A stretch of 64,000 nt of DNA from Isochrysis galbana (taxonomy: Eukaryota > Haptophyta > Isochrysidales > Isochrysidaceae). Within the stretch, counting starts at the first letter, position 1; every line of letters begins with the position of its first letter. The translations under genes were made by a program, and so were the position numbers. The DNA lies in contig CM030938.1 of NCBI GenBank assembly GCA_018136815.1, forward strand, positions 4,293,448 through 4,357,447, in the 5' to 3' direction. Positions 39,614 to 51,211 of the stretch are shown here, piece by piece. The notes below the pieces were generated by a model, which ran no database searches, had not been told where the DNA came from, and worked only from the letters and a program-made list of their open reading frames with translations.

Positions 39614-42600
39614 TTATGCATCCGCCTCCCAATCATCTGGAGGGTCCTCGGTCATGTCTGTGTATCCAATGCGAATTGGCAGGGTAGAGCCCGGCTGAGC
39701 AATATTATCGGCGGGCCGGCTGCTCTGAGAAGCAGTCGCAGTGCCCGCACGACCACATTCCTGCTGAGCCATCGCCATGTCCTCTTCCAGGTCCCAATGT
39801 AGGTCCTTGGCCGGCAGACAGGCAGCCGGCAAATCCGCTGCCTCACCTTGGTCCCGCCAATGCGAGGACGCCGCAAGCCTCGAGTTGGATGCGCCATTTT
39901 CGCATGCCGCAGAAGGGCTGCGGGCAGCGTGAGCTTGCCAGCTCCCATTTTCACTATGCGCCCAGTCATGCCTGCGCGCAATCGGTTGTGTGGTACGGGT
40001 TTGCGCGGGTGCGGGTGGCATCTTGGTCCACTGAGGAATGACCACCCTGAATTGCCCACGGCGGCCTCCACCCAAAAGCGAGAGGGCGAGCCGCGCAGTC
40101 GACTCGTCGGGGAACTCCAATGTCGCCGAGGGGAGCCTGCGGACGGTGGGACGAGAGGAGTTTGGGCCGGCTAGCGCCGGGATGTGGGAGAAGAATAGGA
40201 TCGGCCTTGACGAGCAAGACCCGGCCTTGCTGCCGCATTGTCTGGGAGGGGCTAGGGCGGCCTCTTGGATGAGGCGCTCCACGGCCCACGGCCATAGGGC
40301 AAGGAGGCGTGTCGGGTCGACCGCGTGGGAGCGGCGGCATGCACATGGCGCCGTGTCATAGGACCGAGCGCAGGCCTCCAGTGGCAAAGGGCGTGGGCCG
40401 CGACGCACCCGCCACTCGCGCTCTGGTGCAGGCTGATGCTGGTGTGGGCGACGTCGAGGAAGGCGAGCGCCTGCTCGAGGGTGCGCTTTGAGCACTCGAC
40501 GTCGACGAGGGGCACTTCCCACCCACGCGCTGGCGTGGGTGTGACAGTCGGCGGCACGGCCGTTGCGCTGCACGCCTCCGAGATGCGGATGGCGGGGAAC
40601 GACGTGCGCACGGTGCGGTACAGATTGACGTACCTTCGAGGCTCGTTGTTCTTTGAGATGGTCGAAATGCCGTAGAGCTCAGCGAGCTCGTGGACCGCCT
40701 TACGCTGCGTCCTGTGCATTGGCTGCAGCTCGAAACTGCGCTTGCCGCTCTCGACAAAGGCATCGAACGCCGTCTCAAGCTGGTGAACGAAGGCGGGGTT
40801 TGCGCGCGCAAAGGCAAGCGCCTCCGGCGTGAAGACGCTTGGCGCAAAGCTCGAGCTCGAGCTCCCGCCGGGACCGCGGCCAAACGCCTCTGCCATGGCA
40901 CGGCGGCGCGCGGCCGCCTCGCTCTCCGCTGGCGCTGGCGGCGCGACCACCAGCGCCGGCGCCTCGCGGACGGTCATGGGCCGACCGCCCCAGGCAGGCG
41001 TTCGTGCCGGTGCTGCAGGCGGCAACGCTGGGAACTCCTCGGCGGCGGCAGGCGACGCGGTAGCGGCCGCGGCAGCCGCTGCAAAGCTTGCCACTTGCTG
41101 TTGACTGGGCAGCAAGTCGTCGTCTACGATGGCCAGGTTGCCTTCGGCGGCGTACGGCTGTGCCTCGGGCACGACTGGCACCGCCGCGCGACCGGCTGCC
41201 GCCCCCGACCCACCCAAGGCCGTGCCCGCTCCGAAGAGGTTGGAGGCAACCTGTGAGGCGAGCTCGCGAGCTTGCGCCGCGGGTGGAAGCGCTTTCCACC
41301 TCTTCTCTTCCTCCACCTGGTCAAAGGTGACGACGAGCCGGTGCGCGAGCACACCGGTTTCGTCGGCACGTCCACGCTGGGTCGCGCGCAGGTGCGCCGC
41401 GAGCGCCTCGCACTCGTCCTTTGTCAGCGGCCGGCGCGTCGCGGGATGCTCGAAGCGGCGCGATTGTACGAGACAAGTGGCCAGGTTCCTAGCATCGAAC
41501 CAACTCTGTGGCAGATGGGCGGGCGGGAGAGGCGGGAATGAAAGCACACGCCATGCGCAAGCCCGCCGGGAGCTAGTAGGAGCGCCGTTGGAGGGCAAGC
41601 GAGCAGACGAGGCGCGTGCCCCCTCAACCACATCCCAATCAGCAGTAGGGCGCACATCGTGAGTCTCGTCAATGCTCAAGTTGAAGGGCTCAGAGCGCAG
41701 AGTTCGTAGCGGCTGGAGGGTAATCATGTCGATCATATCTGGCTTGAGCTTGCGCCACCACCCCTCCTTGACGCCCGCTTTTCCGCCTGCGCCGCCCTGC
41801 TTTCCGCCCGAGGTCTGCACTCCGTCCGCTTTAGCGGCAGCCGGCTTGGTGTCCGGTGGAGTGCTATCCTCGTGCAGGAACGGGCACGCGGCGCCCTTCC
41901 TGCAGTGGCCGGAGGTGACAAAGAATCTGCAGGGCGTGCGCCCGGTCTTCGCCTTTGCCTGCGGCACGCCGTCGACCTTGGGTTGCTTAGCCATAGCAGT
42001 GACCTTGCCTGATGCCGCTGTCGCCTCGGGAGCGCGCATGGCCTCGCCCCCCCCTTTGGCTGCGGCTCGGTCGGTACTCTCTGGTGCACGTAGCTGCCTC
42101 CTCTTCGTGGACGCTGCGCCAGCGCTGCCTGAAGCCCGATTTGCAACGCTCTGCTTGCGCTCCGCCAGCTGAGCCGCACTTCGGGTACTGGACTGGGCGG
42201 CTCCATTGCTGAGAGTGGCTTCTGGTAGGCCGGGCTCAGCCTTCCTGTGGCCGGGCTTCACCTCCATCGTGCACGACGTGTGCGTCTGCGCTTCCGAGGT
42301 GGCCTCCACTGCGTTCACCGACGTCCCGTCCGACGCGACCTCCGCGGCGTGGCTGGAAATCATCTTGTCCAGCTCGCCCCTCTTGTCATTCCCTGCCCTC
42401 CCCGGCTCACAGCCTTGCTCCCCCCTACCCTCCTCACCGCGTTCCCCTCGTATCATCCCACTCTTTGCAATCCCCACGAGGGCGCCCCCCGGCCCTCCTC
42501 CTCGATCCCTTCCCTCCCGCCGGGGTCGCCCACCTTCCCCCTCCCTCCGTCCCTCCATGCCCGCCGCCCCTCCGCCCTCATTCCCTCGCCCAAGCCCCGT

Positions 42601-42816
42601 TTGGCTTGGTGCCTCCCCTCGGTCCACTCTCGGCTCAGTCCTCTGCTTGAGGCTCTGGGAGATCTGGCGGCAGCGCTCGAGGCACTCGCGGCCAGGGCGG
42701 CCCACGTGCGCCCCCACAGCCTCCCATCGCCCCGCCTCCGACGCGGGGTGCAGCCGTAGCGCCTCCTCGAGCAGAGTCTGCTCCCGGTGGCTCCACGGGG
42801 CGACGGAGGAGGACAT
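39614..42816 (-). CDS. SANT / CCCH zinc finger / U-box-like / R3H multidomain protein
   Basis: Start ATG at 42816. Residues 1-60 are a SANT/Myb-like helix bundle (WSHREQTLLEEALRLHP, RWEAVGAHVGRPGRECLERC). A CCCH finger lies near residue 295 (CRFFVTSGHCRKGAACPFLH). A U-box-like module follows (MITLQPLRTLRSEPFNL ... SWFDARNLATCLVQSRRF, RPLTKDECEALAAHL), probably interrupted by an intron at 41655-41506 that is open in frame. An R3H domain lies near residue 705 (RTQRKAVHELAELYGI). The last exon, in another frame (about 40300-39614), encodes LPSATLEFPDESTARLALSL and an acidic end. Introns in the final third are not fixed. The domains bind single-stranded nucleic acid; a role in RNA metabolism or transcription is inferred. 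Confidence 0.75.
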
Positions 42817-43181
42817 CGACGGGGGAGGGGGAGAGAGAGGTGATGATGGGGGAGAGAGAGAGAGAGAGAGCGGTGGCGGGAGCGAGCCGTGGGGGAGGAG
42901 AGAGAAGAGTGGGGAAGGAATCAGTGAAAGAAGAGAGCGTGGTAAAAATGATAGAGGAGGTGGAGTCAGGAGCGAGATAAGAAGGGAAAGAGGGAGGAAG
43001 ATAGAAGAGAGAGAGAAGAGAGCGACGAGAGGGAGAGAGGGGGGAGCTGCGGAGGATTGTTTTGTAGACGGAACCTACGTTGCGTAAGGCAATCTCTCGT
43101 CCTCTCTCTCTCTCCTAAAGGTCGTCCCCTCCTGCTTCAGGGGCGGGACGTCCCAAAATAGATTGATAACTGGCCTTCTTC
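42817..43181. repeat. GA-rich tract upstream of the zinc-finger gene
   Basis: 42825-43060 is GA-rich on the plus strand, hence CT-rich on the coding strand of the minus-strand gene. The remainder (43090-43181) contains TGCTTCAGGGGCGGGAC and AAAATAGATT, repeated in diverged form at 44120-44160 and 44195-44225 on the other side of the hAT element. Confidence 0.8.
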
Positions 43182-43189
43182 ATATTGGC

Positions 43190-44111
43190 CCTAGCTGGGA
43201 AACACAGCCGGGGCTTCTCCAAACACAGGAAACACGGTCTGTGTTTGGGTTTCGTAGAAACACAGCCAAACACAGTCCCAAACACAGCGGGGGAGCGGGG
43301 GGCCTCTACCTCTACCTACTATCTATAACTGTAACTCTCTCTAAAAGTATAGAGTATAGTACTTTGTAGATTGTCAATATCAATATGCCCCGCGCTCGGC
43401 TCCGCTGCTCCGCTCCCCCCGCGCGCGGCCCCGCGCTACGCTCCCTTGTGACCGTGTGACCGTGCGCCCCCCCCCCCCCCCTCTCTCTCCTCCCTCACAC
43501 CCATGTCCAACCCCAACCTCGACCGTTCCTGGCGCGCGCGCGCAACGACGAGGCGGACGAGCAGACGAGGCAGACCCTGCCGAGACACCGACACCCCGCG
43601 GCAAGAGAGGGCACCCACGGCCGTTGCGCCCCTGCAGTGGGCCGTGCTCCTCAACGGAGCGCGAGGCGAGCGGGCGGCCGTCCTGCAAGACGACGACGAG
43701 GCATGATGTGACGAAGAGGCCCTGCCCGCCGCGCGTGGCAGGCCGGGAAGCATGACCACCGTTGGCATGCTCCCCGCCCGCGCCACCGGCCTGAGTCAGC
43801 CTGTCCTTCAGTGAGTGCGCAAGCGCAAGCGATCCATTGTCGCGAGGCGCACCAACGCAGTTTGGTTTGGGCGTCCGTCATCATCCTAGGCCTCGGCGAG
43901 GAAGACCCCAACCACCAACCACACGCTGTGGCGGTGCATTGGTTGTCGTGTGGAGCGGCGCGGCAGTGCTGCGCGCGCACGCCGCTAGCCATTGGCCAGC
44001 TGCTACAAGCTACAAACACGGCGGCCAAACAGGAGGGGGTTTGAAACACGGCAAAACACGGCTGTGTTTGGCTTTCGTAGAAACACGGTAAACACGTGTT
44101 TCCCAGCTAGG
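43190..44111. mobile_element. Nonautonomous hAT-type element (922 bp) with perfect 8-bp target duplication
   Basis: CCTAGCTGGGAAACAC (43190-43205) is the exact reverse complement of the right end GTGTTTCCCAGCTAGG (44096-44111). ATATTGGC flanks it on both sides (43182-43189 and 44112-44119) without mismatch. Subterminal AAACACGG/CTGTGTTTGG motifs repeat several times near both ends. Eight-base duplications and short inverted repeats with subterminal repeats fit hAT. No transposase frame is present, so it would depend on another element. Perfect duplications suggest a recent insertion. Confidence 0.85.
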
Positions 44112-44119
44112 ATATTGGC

Positions 44120-44378
44120 GGCTTCTGGGGCGGAAATTCGAAAAATAGATTACTGGCCCACTTCATGTTTCATGTTGAACCCGTCGTGCCCTCCTGCTTC
44201 TGGGGCGGGACATCTAAAAATAGGTGATGGCTAGCCTACGGCGTTCATCAGCGAGTGATGAGAAGAGAGCTCAGCTCCACCAAGATAACTTTAGACCCCC
44301 ATCCATCCACGCGAGTCTTGACGTGAACGTTGTGTTCTCCGAAAATAAAACGGGCCGGAAATACCCGGCGTGTGTATA
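44120..44378. other. Spacer between hAT element and palindromic element
   Basis: Contains two diverged copies of the TGCTTCTGGGGCGG / AAAAATAG block also found left of the hAT insertion. No gene. Confidence 0.5.
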
Positions 44379-44610
44379 TATGTTACCCCCCAGGAGCCAA
44401 CGCCCCCCGATAGCTATCGGGGGCCCCCGATAGCTATCGGGGGGAAATTTTTTCCCGATCGCCAACAGCCCCACCGAGAGCTACCGGGGGACCGAGAAAA
44501 TGCCCCGAGAGCTATCGGGGGATAGCTCCTGGGGGGTGCCGTAAGCGGACCCCCCGATAGCTATCGGGGGAAGAGGAAATCCCCCGATAGCAAACGGGGG
44601 GTTCCTCCTC
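44379..44610 (+). repeat. Left terminal inverted repeat with tandem palindromes
   Basis: 44409-44428 and 44429-44446 are back-to-back GATAGCTATC palindromes with C5/G5 flanks. Further half- or full palindromes follow at 44505-44522, 44552-44571 and 44580-44600. Each full unit could form a very stable 9- to 10-bp-stem cruciform. Confidence 0.85.
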
Positions 44611-44914
44611 TCTTTGGCTCGCTCTCCTTCTCTCTCTCTTCCCCCCTCCTATCCTCTGTTCTCCTTTCTCCTCTTTTCTTTGTTCTCTTTCTCCCCCCTG
44701 AAAATAGTTTTTGAAACTTAGAGTATCTAACAGCTAATAGTTTTAGAAATGACATAAAGTTACTAGGATTAATATTAAAATATAATATATAAGTACAATA
44801 TGGTAATTAAATTAGTAGTTAAATTAAAGATTATTGAAGACGTAATATAAAAATAGTAAAATTAAAAAATCCAACCAAAAATTCAAGTTAAATAAAATAT
44901 CGGTCATTTGTTGT

Positions 44915-46585
44915 ATTCAGGCCTCTCGGCGTGAATATTTCGGCATGAGCGCGCTCCTTCTGCGTTATATATCGTCTTCTATGTTCGTCGTGGTCACGCA
45001 AGGCGTGCCGATTCGGATTCTCCGTGGGCTCCAGTCCTGGTTCGCCGATTTTCGTCTCGAAATTCGAAGATTTGAGTTTTATTTTTACCGTTACGGTAAT
45101 TGTCCACGCGTTTAAGGTAAGAGATGCAGGTAACAGAACTGGCCCCCCCCCTTCTGCAGTTCCCTCCCCTTCTGCAGTTCCCTCCCCCCTCTGCAGTTCC
45201 CCTCCCCCCCTCTCTCCATTCTCTGCGTTTCCCTTCTCTATTCCATGCGTTTCCCGGGGCAAGCCGGGAAAGACACGTGAATGTGAGGGAAAGTTGGGTC
45301 AGTACTGTGTTTTCACCCCCCCTCTGCAGTCCTCCTTCCCCTCTCTCCATTCCCTGATTTTCTCGGGCCAGGCCGGGAAAAATACGGGAATGTGAGGGAG
45401 GATTGGGTCAGTATTGTGATTCCCCCCTCCGCGGTTCCCCCCCCCTTCCGCAACTCTCCTCCCTCCCCTCTCTCCACTCCCTGATTTTCCCGGGCCAGGC
45501 CGGGAAAAATACCTGAATGTGAGGGATGATTGGGTCAGTGTTGCGATCTCACCCCCCTCGGCAGTTTCTCCCCCCCCCCCCCTTTCGCTCCTCCCCTTCC
45601 CCTCCGCTGTTCCCCCCCCTCCGCCGTTCCCTTCCCCCCCCTCCGCGCGGTCCCCCCCCCCTCCGCGCGCCGAGACGGCGGCCCTTCCCCCCCCTCCGCG
45701 CGCCGAGACGGCGGCCCTCCCCCCCCCTCCGCAGATTTCCTTCCCCTCCTCCGCCGCTTCCCCCCCCTCCGCGCGCCGAGACGGCGGCTCTCTTCCGCGT
45801 CCGCGCGTTTAGGCGCCGTCTTCTCTTCCCTCAACCCCCGCGCGAAAGTCCCCCAGCGCGTCCCTCAGCGTTCCCCAGCGTCCCTCAGCGTCTCCCAGTG
45901 TCTCTCAGCGCCCCCCCCCTGTCCGTCAGCGATGTCCCGCAGCGCGTCTTACAGCGTCCTTCAGTGTCCTTCTGCGTCCTTCAGCGCTGTCCCGCAGCGC
46001 TTCCTTCAGCGTCCTTCGGCGCTGCCTCGCGAGACTCGAGGCAGGACTCGCGAGGGCACTGGATTTTACTCTGTAGTCCAAAACGGAGTCCGAATTGTGT
46101 TTTGACCCCCCGAGCCCTCGTTCCCTCGCTCTCTCTCTCTCTCTCTTCTTTTTCTGGTGGGCACTCCTGAATCTGCTCACCAGAGGGGGTTCGTTTAACG
46201 TATGTTTCCGGCCTGTCACCGTGAATGTTTGAGTGCAGAGTGTTGATTTGTGTGGTTTTTGAGCCACTGTATCGCCTGTTGGTGACCTGCAGCCCCTGAG
46301 TACCCCCAAGCCCCGAGTCTTCCGAGTCGTCCTTTCGAGTCTACGAGTCCCTACGAGTCCCAAGTAAGCGGTAACTGCTCGCCGCGCCCTTTCTTACATC
46401 CTCCGACCCTCCGGTTCGCGTTCCGTGCCACTCTCCCGTCCATCTCTCATGCCCGTCATTTGCCCTCCCCGTTCTTCCGATGAGCCCGTTCCGGGCTCCC
46501 CGGATGGACCGTGCGCCGCGCTAGCCGCCGGTGCGCCTCCGCGGCTCGTTTCCAATGAGGAAACGAGCTTCGCTCCGACATCATT
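44915..46585 (+). mobile_element. Truncated Ty3/Gypsy leader plus gag start (copy B)
   Basis: 45000-45130 aligns with 610-740 and 46187-46255 with 19153-19240. The leader includes three spaced copies of GAATGTGAGG...TTGGGTCAGT (about 45278, 45389 and 45517). The gag-like start at 46449 reads MPVICPPRSSDEPVPGSPDG and CAALAAGAPP, then stops at about 46586 where AT-rich DNA begins. It lies inside the palindrome-ended element. Confidence 0.75.
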
Positions 46586-47130
46586 TTGATCTCGTCAAGT
46601 AAAATATTAATATTAAGAATATTTAAAATAAATAAAAACCACAAAAAACCAAATAAAATTTACTATTATGTGTTTACTCAAACGTCAAACGATGCTATGA
46701 CTAAAAGTCTTCATTTTAAACTAAGGTTTAATAAGATAATTACTATCAAGTTATGATTTTTAATTCAACATTTTTAAGGATCTCAAATTTATTGTCACTA
46801 AATAATAATTTTATTACTATTACTTCACTAATCACTAAACTTTAATTTGAATATTTCATTGAAACGTGTATTTTCTCAAAAAATATTATAATAAAATATA
46901 ATTAATTAATTAAAATTATCCATACGCTAATTCCGTTAGCTCATTCCATTCGAATAATTCATTGAAAAGTATATTTTCGTAAAAAATACTATAATAAATT
47001 ATATTTAATTAGCTCATTCCATTTTTGATTTTTTATTATCCGAATAATTAATTGAAAAGTATATTTTCATAAAAATATTATATTTAATTGATTAAAATTA
47101 TTTCTACGATCATTCCTTTTTTATTTTAAC
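46586..47130. other. AT-rich segment of the palindrome-ended element
   Basis: Over 540 bases of very AT-rich DNA in a GC-rich window. AAAAATATTATAATAAA and ATTAATTAATTAAAATTAT-type blocks recur at about 46880, 46985 and 47065. No coding potential. Confidence 0.8.
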
Positions 47131-47149
47131 AGCCTCTCTTCTCTCTGCC

Positions 47150-47501
<352 letters not shown>

Positions 47502-47509
47502 GCGCCTGG

Positions 47510-47787
47510 GGGCTCGAGGACGGCCCCCCGATAGCTACTGGGGGCCGTCGTTTCCCCCCGATAGCAAACGGGGGCAATCTTTCGCCCCCGATAGCAAACG
47601 GGGGCCCGCCTTAAAACGCGATAGCTCCCCGGGGCATAAAAAATCCCCCGATAGCTCTCGGGGGATTTTCTCGGTCCCCCGGTAGCTCTCGGTGGGGCTG
47701 TTGGCGATCGGGAAAAAAATTCCCCCCGATAGCTATCGGGGGCCCCCGATAGCTATCGGGGGGCGTTGGCTCCTGAGGGGTAACATA
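47510..47787 (-). repeat. Right terminal inverted repeat with palindromes
   Basis: Reverse complement of the left end. Palindromic GATAGCTATC units lie at 47724-47743 and 47742-47762, and half-units (GATAGCAAAC) at 47555-47605. It preserves the CCGATCGCCAACAGCCCCAC segment in inverted form near 47690-47710. Confidence 0.85.
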
Positions 47788-48224
47788 TACTTACTCGCAG
47801 CCTGCGGGACACCCTCAGCCAATTTTGTTTTGGCCAGCTACTTTCGCTCTACCGGGGGGGAGGGAGTGCGTGGAGAGGGGAAGAGAGAGGGAGCTCCAAA
47901 CTCTCTCTCGCGGGAGAGGTGGGGAGCTAGGAGAAGATAAAAGGGGGGGAAACAGCTGGTTGTGGCGGGTTTCAGAGAGAGAGGGAGGGCGAGAGAGATG
48001 GGGAGAGAGAGCGAGAGAGAGCGAGAGAGAGAGCGAGAGAGAGAGAGAGAAAGAGAGAAAAGGAGGGGGAGGGAGGGAGGGAGAGAGAAAGAGAGAGGGA
48101 GAGGGAGGGAGGGAGAGAGAAAGAGAGAGGGAGAGGGAGGGAGAGAGGGGGAGAGAGGGAGAGAGGGAGAGAGAGAGGGAGAGAGAGAGAGAGGGGGAGG
48201 GAGGGAGAGAGAGTTGACCGCCAG
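47788..48224. repeat. Spacer and GA-rich tract before the small membrane protein gene
   Basis: 47975-48212 is a GA microsatellite on the plus strand. The first 180 bases hold no recognisable feature. Confidence 0.85.
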
Positions 48225-48653
48225 ATGGAGGGCGCCGCGTTGCTGGGCGTGCTCGAGCTGGTGGTGCCGTTCGTACTGCTCGTCCTCATCGGCGTGCGCG
48301 CGTGGCTCTATATCTCCGCCATGCGCAGCGAGAAGGAGCTGCGGAGCGCTGCGGAGGCGATGGGGAGGAGAGCGCAGACGGCCGCCGCGAGGCAGCAGGC
48401 CGAAGGGCGCGACGCAGAGCGCAGGCGCGCAGAGGCGCTGCGCCAGCCGGAGGTTTTGCACCTCGATGCCGTTACGGCACTCCCACCCAGCGCCGAGTCT
48501 TCCGCGAGGTCTGAGGTGGGACGTGCGGTGCTGCGAGCAGTGCCCACGGTGCCCCACTCTGTAGTCGGAATCATGCGGCCCGACGAGCTCGAGGCGGAGG
48601 CGGCGGACCAGCGAACGGAGGTCTCGCAGTCGTATCCCTGGCCGCCGTGGTAA
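48225..48653 (+). CDS. Small single-pass membrane protein, unrecognised
   Basis: 142 residues with ATG at 48225. Residues 5-30 form one hydrophobic helix (LELVVPFVLLVLIGVRAWLYI) near the N terminus, followed by a basic/charged helix likely to coil (RSEKELRSAAEAMGRRAQTA) and a less ordered tail ending YPWPPW. The GC-rich codon use and lack of stops in 430 bases support a real gene. The layout suggests an anchored cytoplasmic coiled coil; no family was identified. Confidence 0.55.
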   Translation: MEGAALLGVLELVVPFVLLVLIGVRAWLYISAMRSEKELRSAAEAMGRRAQTAAARQQAEGRDAERRRAEALRQPEVLHLDAVTALPPSAESSARSEVGRAVLRAVPTVPHSVVGIMRPDELEAEAADQRTEVSQSYPWPPW

Positions 48654-50279
48654 CCACGCCCGTTGCCCGTGATTCCCGCTCCTGCCGCCACAATCGCCAA
48701 CGCCGACGCGATACCACTCGACCCGGGGATATGGCTGGCCAGCTTCGCATTTTGCGAGCGGCCTTTGACCCGCAGGATGTGCCACTATCATGAGGTGTCA
48801 TGGCTTTCCTGCATGGTGCGATGGATGGGCTGGCCCAGGCATCGACAGCCTGTCGCCTACTGCGGTAGGATGTTTCTTTATTCATACGTTGTGCAGAATT
48901 CCATTTGTAAAATGGCAAAGGCGTGCCTTTTCTTTTTCGAGTCTCGTACGTAAGAGGGCGTCCGATTATCTTGAGAGCCATGGGGCAAATATCTCGTATC
49001 CATGCTGAGGCGATCGAATTTCAGCATGATGGAGTTGCGTTTAATGTACTGCGTGGATGCGATATGCAGGGAGAGTAGAGAGGGTCTCCACCTCTCTTGT
49101 CTTTTGATGTCGCAGCTTGGTTGATGACGTTTCTGCACGCAGAACGCGTTTGCTTGGTCGTGGGTTGAGACGGGGACCAATCCAATCTGGTTCTCATGCT
49201 CGCTTTCTTGCGGCAAAAATTCGTGGTTGGTCTGCACACGCCTTCCAGGTGGACCTACTGCTACTGCGTGTCTCAGCTGTTTCCCATTTATTAGTGCGCG
49301 AGCACGTGCTGAATCGTGAATTCCGGTTTTTAAGGCGCTCTCCGTGGGCCCCTTGGCACTTTGACAACTTCTCAATAATAATAATAAAACATCTGAGCGT
49401 TAGTACCACTACGGCCACCAGCCCGGTACTATCACGACACCCCTCAACCCTCAAAGCACCTGCCCCTGCCCGTACGCCTTGACCTTGACGACATACGCAT
49501 ATGCACCCCTTCGAATCTCCCCCCTCGTAAACCCCCGGCTCCCATGATAACTCTCCACGAATTGCAATGGGTGAAAACCCAGTGAGGCCAACCGACCTAC
49601 GTCCTACGTCGGGCGACTCACTAGGGAAAAGCCCCGTGGGGAGGGGGAGAGGGGAGGGGGGAGGAACCTCTCTCTCGTCTCTCGTCCGTGAAGCTGAACG
49701 AACGGCCCTTACCGCTCTCGCCGCGAGCGATCCTCGAGGAATAAAAGACTGCGGCTCGAGGTACCTGCTGCCACAAGGGTCCCCGTAGGCGCCTTGAGCC
49801 TTGAGCCTCTCCCTCCTCATCTCCCTCTTGTCGCCAGCCGCCAGCCACCCCTCTCCGCCCGTTTGCTAACGCAAACTAAACGGGGCCCATTTCTCATCGT
49901 ACCCCATTGGTCGGGAGGGGTACAAGGTGCAAAAACACCCCTCTCCCTCTCTCCATTCTCTGCCCCAGCGCTCTCCATCTCTCCCTGCGGCGCGTCGCCA
50001 TGCGGGGCGCCATGCCATGGTCTGCTCTCAGAGATCCTTTGAGGGCTCCAAGAGGGCCAACAAGGGCAGCTCAGCGGGCAGTGGAGGCTGGGGCTCAGTC
50101 CTTGGCCCCCCTTGCCTCTCCCACGCTCGCCTCGCTGGCCATGGGAGCCGCCCAGAAGGCCCCTGTATGCCTGTATGCCTGGCCACGTGCCCATCATTTC
50201 TTCGCGATTGCTATGAGACTCTTGGCTCAGCCTACCGCCGCAGCATTGGCATTGGCAGCACAACGAAATTCGAAAGTGG
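48654..50279. other. Region without a recognised gene; one minus-strand ORF
   Basis: A 165-residue minus-strand frame (48878-49375) has balanced, non-repetitive composition (HAVAVGPPGRRVQTNHEFLP, ENQIGLVPVSTHDQANAF) and looks once coding, perhaps a transposon or gene remnant, but I do not recognise it. 49600-49800 and 49900-50280 have open frames without any recognisable domain. Confidence 0.4.
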
Positions 50280-50665
50280 TCCGTGTTGCAAACGTTGGCG
50301 GCCCCGAGGTCGTTCCACGCGGCGGTCAAGAGATCTGTAGACAAAATAATGTGGACGAACGCGCGCACCGGGCGCAGGCTGCAATGGATAAAACACCCCG
50401 ACATTCCCCTGAAAGGCTCCTGGGAAAGGCCCCCACCTGGGGCTGGGCCTCCTGGACAGGGATAACCACGTCAAGGCGCTGCAATCCAAGTGGATCCTGA
50501 ATTACTTGGACGCCCGTCAGGCGCAATGGAAGCAAGTACTCGACGCATGGTTCTGTCGCACGAACATAGGGAGGGCTGCAGTACTCTCGACGATACCCAC
50601 GAGCAAGCTAACTGACGGGATAGCGGGTGCGAGTAAACTTCCGGAGTTCTGGAAGAGGAAGAAAG
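50280..50665 (+). mobile_element. LINE internal fragment
   Basis: Two frames read FHAAVKRSVDKIMWTNART, then LGLLDRDNHVKALQSKWILN, WKQVLDAWFCRTNIGRAAVL and LTDGIAGASKLPEFWK. They align with the mid-region of the 30.5-33.2 kb LINE (HIKALQAIWIIRYL, RGAVLSTINVHRLTDSIGG). A frameshift lies near 50420. It is truncated at both ends. Confidence 0.85.
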
Positions 50666-51211
50666 AGGGAAGGGGGAGGAGGAGCAGGAGGAGGGGTTCT
50701 CATAGCTCATAGCGAGCGTGGCGGGAGCGCGTGGACGGCGATCCCTCGGTGTGGGCGGTGGGCGTATTGCGTATATTGTGTAGCTGTCTGTATGTACATA
50801 CACTAAGAGTATCTAATGGTATAATTAGAGTATTATTATAAGTACTAAGTACCACAGGTACGGTACCGTACCGGTACCGGTACCGGTACCGGGTGAAGCC
50901 TCTCAAGACCCGGTGGAACCGGTATACGGTGGAACAACTTAGCTAGCTGCTGCTGCCCTCCTCCTGGGCCCCCACCCTGTTGAGTTTTTTTTTTACGAAT
51001 CCGATTCCGTTGGGAGAGAGGAGAAGGAAGAAGAAGAAGAGCGTCCCTAGTGCTATATTTGGACTGAGGCAGAGACTCTCTCTCTCTCTCTAATACTATA
51101 ATTCCCCCCCCCGCGCCTCCGCTAGAGATCGAGAGAGAGAAGAGAGAGGGAGAGGGAGAGCGGGGGGAGTGGGGTGGGCTGTGGGTCCCACCCCGCCCCA
51201 CTGTAGGTTGT
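50666..51211. other. Intergenic with GGTACC tandem run and CT/GA tracts
   Basis: 50860-50895 contains five overlapping GGTACC palindromes. 51070-51165 has CT then GA simple repeats just upstream of the PDZ gene. No exon is recognised. Confidence 0.6.
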
